Source of the DNA: Dactylosporangium sp040605635
GTDB taxonomy: Bacteria; Actinomycetota; Actinomycetes; Mycobacteriales; Micromonosporaceae
NCBI RefSeq assembly: GCF_040605635.1
Contig: NZ_JBEXDG010000032.1
Span: 1 to 64,000 of the forward strand
Direction: 5' to 3'
Length of the DNA stretch: 64,000 bases
Below the pieces are notes generated by a model. That model was not told where the DNA came from. It searched no databases and worked only from the letters and a program-made list of their open reading frames with translations. This document shows positions 61,074 through 64,000 of the stretch, piece after piece (within the stretch, counting starts at the first letter, position 1; the number at the start of each line of letters is the position of its first letter). The translations under genes and the position numbers were made by a program.

Positions 61074-61672
61074 GACGATTCCCCTTCACCAATTTCCGAG
61101 ACTTGCGTGACGTGGGCACACCGAGCATGGATGCTGCGCCGAATCGCCTGGTTGAACGCACCCGCCAGTCTGGCATTGCATATTTGGAAGGGAACGGCAC
61201 TTCCCGTCGAATCGGAGGTCGATCAGACCGGAGTGGATCGGCCTTTTGGCTGAGGCGTCCCTCGATCAGCTACGTCGATGGTGACGCTTCGCGTTCCGCC
61301 GCTCGTGAACGAACGACCCGCCCGGGCGGACGGGGTCCGGACATCCGCGCGGGACCGGTGCGGTCCGAACCCCGCCAAGGCGGTCCTGACTGGCCATGAA
61401 TAAGCATGTCAGTGGCCAATGTATGGCCAGTTTCACCGATGGTCGCGGAGGATCTCGCCATCTTCCGACATCAATCTCTTATCGGATGTCCCCGCGGGTG
61501 GTGCTTGCGGTCCGTCAAAGACTTCCGGGTCGTGCAACCACGCCCCGGGGCGCGAGCGCGGAGGTCGATGTCATGGGCGGGACCACGTTGCCGGGCACGG
61601 CCGGCGCGGCGGCCGGCGGGCGGTCACCGGCGGCCGGGCGCGCTCCGGGCGCGGGTCTGCGAGCATAGGGGC
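61074..61672. other. 599-base gap with TGGCCA repeat cluster
   Basis: No convincing gene. At 61389-61431 ACTGGCCAT and ATGGCCAGT form a 9-base inverted pair, with a third TGGCCA between them at 61413-61418. This is the clearest regulatory-looking feature. A less GC-rich patch at 61160-61190 could be the leftward promoter of the sigma-like gene. Confidence 0.45.
61389..61431. promoter_or_regulatory. candidate operator: three TGGCCA sites
   Basis: TGGCCA occurs at 61391-61396, 61413-61418 and 61424-61429. The outer two extend to a perfect 9-base inverted repeat. Spacings of 22 and 11 bases (two turns and one turn of DNA) put all three on one face of the helix, as multi-site operators do. Confidence 0.45.
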
Positions 61673-61918
61673 ATGGCCACTCCGCCCACGGACCCGCCGG
61701 CTGACCGGATCGCCGAGCTGTTGCACCGGGAGCTGCGCACCGCACGGTCGGCGGCGATGGAGGAGGGGTCCAGCCCCGACGAGATCACCGCTGACCTGAC
61801 CGAGCGGGTCGCCCGCATGCGCCGCCTCAACGCCGCCGGCTGGCGCCCGGGCTCCGGCGCGTCCGAGCCGGTGCCGGACGCCCAGGACGACGAGGCCCGC
61901 GGCGCCGACCCGGCCTGA
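61673..61918 (+). CDS. small acidic protein
   Basis: 81 residues from ATG 61673. One amphipathic helix region (PADRIAELLHRELRTARSAA, then EITADLTERVARMRRLN) and an acidic disordered end. Third-position GC bias is strong, and the size and helical start are like many small actinobacterial cytosolic proteins. No family known. It stands alone. Confidence 0.55.
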   Translation: MATPPTDPPADRIAELLHRELRTARSAAMEEGSSPDEITADLTERVARMRRLNAAGWRPGSGASEPVPDAQDDEARGADPA

Positions 61919-62307
61919 CCTGAGAGCGGTCCGGGCCGTCCGGCCCGACCCGTGCCGGCCCGGCGGTTCCCAGCGAATTCGCACGCGACGTCCGCGGGCT
62001 TGCGCCAAGCGCGGTCACCGGGCCGCCGTGGATCGGTAAACTCGGCCGTGACCTGCGACGACACGGACCGTGTCCGATCCGTCGGGGGCGGCGACGCGCG
62101 GAGGTTGATCAGCTGTTTGGGACCGGCCTCTACACTCGCACATGAATTTCCGGTGCCACCGTTCGCTCCCGGTCGTCAAAGGCTCCGCTGATCTGCGACG
62201 CTTTTCGCGATGGCCGGCGCGTTCATGGTGGCCTTTGGAAAGGTCCGGCGCGGTCCGGTCCGTATTGCAACTGCGGGGGCACCCCGCATACCGAGTTGGA
62301 GGAGTTC

Positions 62308-62883
62308 GTGGGAGTCAGCCTCAGCAAGGGTGGCAACGTCAGCCTCACCAAGCAGGCGCCCGGTCTGACGGCCGTCACCGTCGGTCTCGGCTGGGATGTC
62401 CGGACCACGACCGGAGCCGAGTTCGACCTGGACGCTAGCGCGATCATCTGCGGCGAGTCCGGCAAGTCGATCTCGGACCAGCACTTCGTGTTCTTCAACA
62501 ACCTGGCCTCGCCGGACGGCACGGTGCAGCACCTCGGTGACAACACGACCGGTGAGGGCGAGGGCGACGACGAGCAGGTCAACGTCAACCTGGCCGGCAT
62601 GGCCGCCGACGTGAGCAAGGTCGCCTTCCTCGTCTCGATCTACGACGCCGATGCGCGCGCCCAGTCCTTCGGCCAGGTGTCCAACGCCTACATCCGGGTC
62701 GTGGACCAGGCCACGGGCGCCGAGCTCACCCGTTACGACCTGTCGGAGGACGCGTCGACCGAGACCGCCATGGTGTTCGGCGAGCTGTACCGCAACGGCG
62801 GCGAGTGGAAGTTCCGCGCCGTCGGTCAGGGCTACGCCTCCGGCCTCGCCGGCATCGCCCGGGACTTCGGCGTCAACGTCTGA
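62308..62883 (+). CDS. TerD-family protein
   Basis: 191 residues from GTG 62308, with GGAGG at 62298-62302. The whole TerD sequence is typical: VSLSKGGNVSLTKQAPGL, LGWDVRTTTGAEFDLDASAI (calcium-site Asp pair), HFVFFNNLASPDG, GDDEQVNVNLAGMAADVSKV and a final RDFGVNV. TerD proteins bind calcium and belong to the tellurite/phage/colicin resistance and general stress complexes. The HpcH/HpaI aldolase gene that follows is the usual partner in actinobacterial Ter biosynthetic operons. Confidence 0.95.
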   Translation: MGVSLSKGGNVSLTKQAPGLTAVTVGLGWDVRTTTGAEFDLDASAIICGESGKSISDQHFVFFNNLASPDGTVQHLGDNTTGEGEGDDEQVNVNLAGMAADVSKVAFLVSIYDADARAQSFGQVSNAYIRVVDQATGAELTRYDLSEDASTETAMVFGELYRNGGEWKFRAVGQGYASGLAGIARDFGVNV

Positions 62884-62907
62884 CCCCGTCAGGGTCGCTG
62901 CACCATC

Positions 62908-62947
62908 GCCGCGGGTCGCCCATCCACACGGACGGACGGCCCGCGGT
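62908..62947. terminator. possible terminator after terD
   Basis: CCGCGGG at 62909-62915 pairs with CCCGCGG at 62940-62946 over a 24-base loop, 25 bases past the TerD stop. It is weaker than the other hairpins listed. Confidence 0.35.
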
Positions 62948-63137
62948 CCCGTACCCGCACCTCGACTACCGGCAGCGATGACACGTTCACACAGTCCGAT
63001 ATCTGCCACGGGGGTCAGGAAGTCCATGCCGCTCGAATTCACAAACCTGACCTAGGGTTCCTCCGCCGGGCCACACCTCGTCCAGGTCGCGCCACCGTAC
63101 ATGTTTCCCCGCCCGGGTCAGAGAGAAAGGACACCGA

Positions 63138-64000
63138 GTGCGCTACTTCTCCTATCTGCCCGGGTCCGCCGACGCGCTGTTTCACCGGCGGCCGGTCGCG
63201 TTCACCCAGGACAGCCCGCCCGAGACCCTCGCGATGGCACTCGGCGCCACCCTCTACTCACCGGCGGTGCGCCCGCGCCTCGCCGAGGACATCGTCCGCT
63301 GCCACGCCGAGGGCGTGATGAGCATGGTCGGCTGCCTGGAGGACTCGATCCGTGACCGCGAGGTCGACGAGGCCGAGCTCAACCTGGCGAGCCAGCTGCG
63401 CCGCCTCGCGCGCATGGAGGCCGGTGGCCCGCTGGTCTTCGTCCGGGTCCGCAACCCCGACCAGATCTACCGCCTCGCCGACCGCCTCGGCGACGATCTG
63501 CGGATCCTCAGCGGGTTCGTGCTGCCGAAGTTCCGGCCCGACGAGTCCGGCCAGGCCGGGCTGAAGGCGGTCCGGGAGATCGCCGACGGCAGCGGCCTGC
63601 CCCTGTACGCGATGCCGGTGCTCGAGACGCCGGAGATCGCGTACGCGGAGACCCGGATGCCGACGCTGCTCGCGGTCCGTGACATGCTCGAGAGCAACCG
63701 CGACCGGGTCCTGGCCGTCAGGGTCGGCGCGACCGATCTGAGCAGCATCTACGCCCTGCGCCGGACGGCGGAGCTGACCGCGTGGGACGTCAACGTCGTG
63801 GCCGGCATCCTGACCGACATCGTCAACGTGCTGGCCCGCCGGGACGGCAGGGGGTATGAGGTGACGGGCCCGGTCTGGGAGTACTTCTCCGGCGGCGAGC
63901 GCGTGCTCAAGCCGCAGCTGCGGGTCACGCCCTTCGAGGACCACGACCCGATGCTCCGCTCGAAGCTGGTCCGCCAGGCCCTCGACGGCCTGATCCGCGA
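63138..64000 (+). CDS. HpcH/HpaI-type aldolase/citrate-lyase protein (cut by window edge)
   Basis: At least 287 residues from GTG 63138, running off the right edge. RYFSYLPGSADALF starts a citrate-lyase-beta-like barrel, with MSMVGCLEDSIRDREVDEAE (metal-binding Glu/Asp), VFVRVRNPDQIYRLAD, YAMPVLETPEIAYAE (second acidic ligand) and VRVGATDLSSIYALRR. In actinobacteria this gene usually follows TerD and precedes a phosphoribosyltransferase, an HAD phosphatase and an ATP-grasp enzyme, a set proposed to make a nucleoside-like molecule in stress. Those genes would lie beyond the window. Confidence 0.88.
   Translation, partial: MRYFSYLPGSADALFHRRPVAFTQDSPPETLAMALGATLYSPAVRPRLAEDIVRCHAEGVMSMVGCLEDSIRDREVDEAELNLASQLRRLARMEAGGPLVFVRVRNPDQIYRLADRLGDDLRILSGFVLPKFRPDESGQAGLKAVREIADGSGLPLYAMPVLETPEIAYAETRMPTLLAVRDMLESNRDRVLAVRVGATDLSSIYALRRTAELTAWDVNVVAGILTDIVNVLARRDGRGYEVTGPVWEYFSGGERVLKPQLRVTPFEDHDPMLRSKLVRQALDGLIR

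Noticed and set aside
62142..62438. Frame starting MNFRCHRSLPVVKG before terD
   Set aside because: It runs through the terD start in another frame and is basic and irregular; the promoter of terD must lie here.

Overview
The window is 64 kb of very GC-rich DNA with GTG/TTG starts, many 4-base gene overlaps and actinobacterial families throughout (TipAS-like MerR, S-adenosyl methyltransferase of the DUF574 type, PucR, TerD/TerC, CE4/GH10 xylan enzymes with ricin-type or LacI-type signatures). It looks like a chromosomal segment of a filamentous actinomycete, probably a member of the Micromonosporaceae or a relative; the family-level call is an inference from general gene content, not a measured result. 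I found no rRNA, tRNA, CRISPR array, insertion sequence, integrase or origin.

Layout. 0-9.7 kb: cell-wall hydrolases (NlpC/P60, M23), a zinc/cation exporter with an ArsR regulator, an acyltransferase, a His-rich secreted protein, an orphan histidine kinase and an M1 peptidase lipoprotein. 9.7-30.1 kb: a dense block of mostly unfamiliar genes in overlapping operons. Leftward from about 16.3 kb run a membrane-anchored Ser/Thr kinase, a coiled-coil membrane protein, a Clp-like AAA+ ATPase and a zinc-ribbon/FHA protein. Rightward run a four-helix membrane protein and a 4Fe-4S radical-SAM activase. Then come two coiled-coil proteins, an OmpA-like lipoprotein, a five-gene zeta-toxin operon holding one intact and one internally deleted toxin plus a histidine phosphatase, and a five-gene operon of M48 peptidase, TraG/VirD4-like ATPase, zinc-ribbon membrane protein, DUF4913-like protein and PASTA protein. 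This block is my best candidate for an undescribed envelope-linked system: kinase and FHA for signalling, AAA+ for remodelling, OmpA/PASTA for wall contact, zeta toxins acting on wall precursors.

30-47 kb: secreted glycosidases (GH26, GH128-like, GH10 with a CE4 deacetylase), a TerC exporter, sugar oxidoreductase, a glycosyltransferase carrying a decapeptide repeat insert, three small regulators with readable operators, and a methyltransferase. 47-57 kb: a Cu/Zn SOD-like lipoprotein, a metallophosphatase fused to an MprF-type aminoacyl-lipid synthase domain, a DMT-type transporter, a gluzincin-like protease, a CPBP protease and a membrane-anchored Hsp70. 57-64 kb: a GAP1-like protein, a sigma-region-2-like protein, TerD and the start of an HpcH/HpaI aldolase, together resembling actinobacterial stress/conflict loci of the Ter type.

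A theme across 35-58 kb is in-frame minisatellites (12, 18, 21, 27 and 30 bp units) in disordered linkers and gene ends. All functional calls come from motifs read by eye; no database search was possible.
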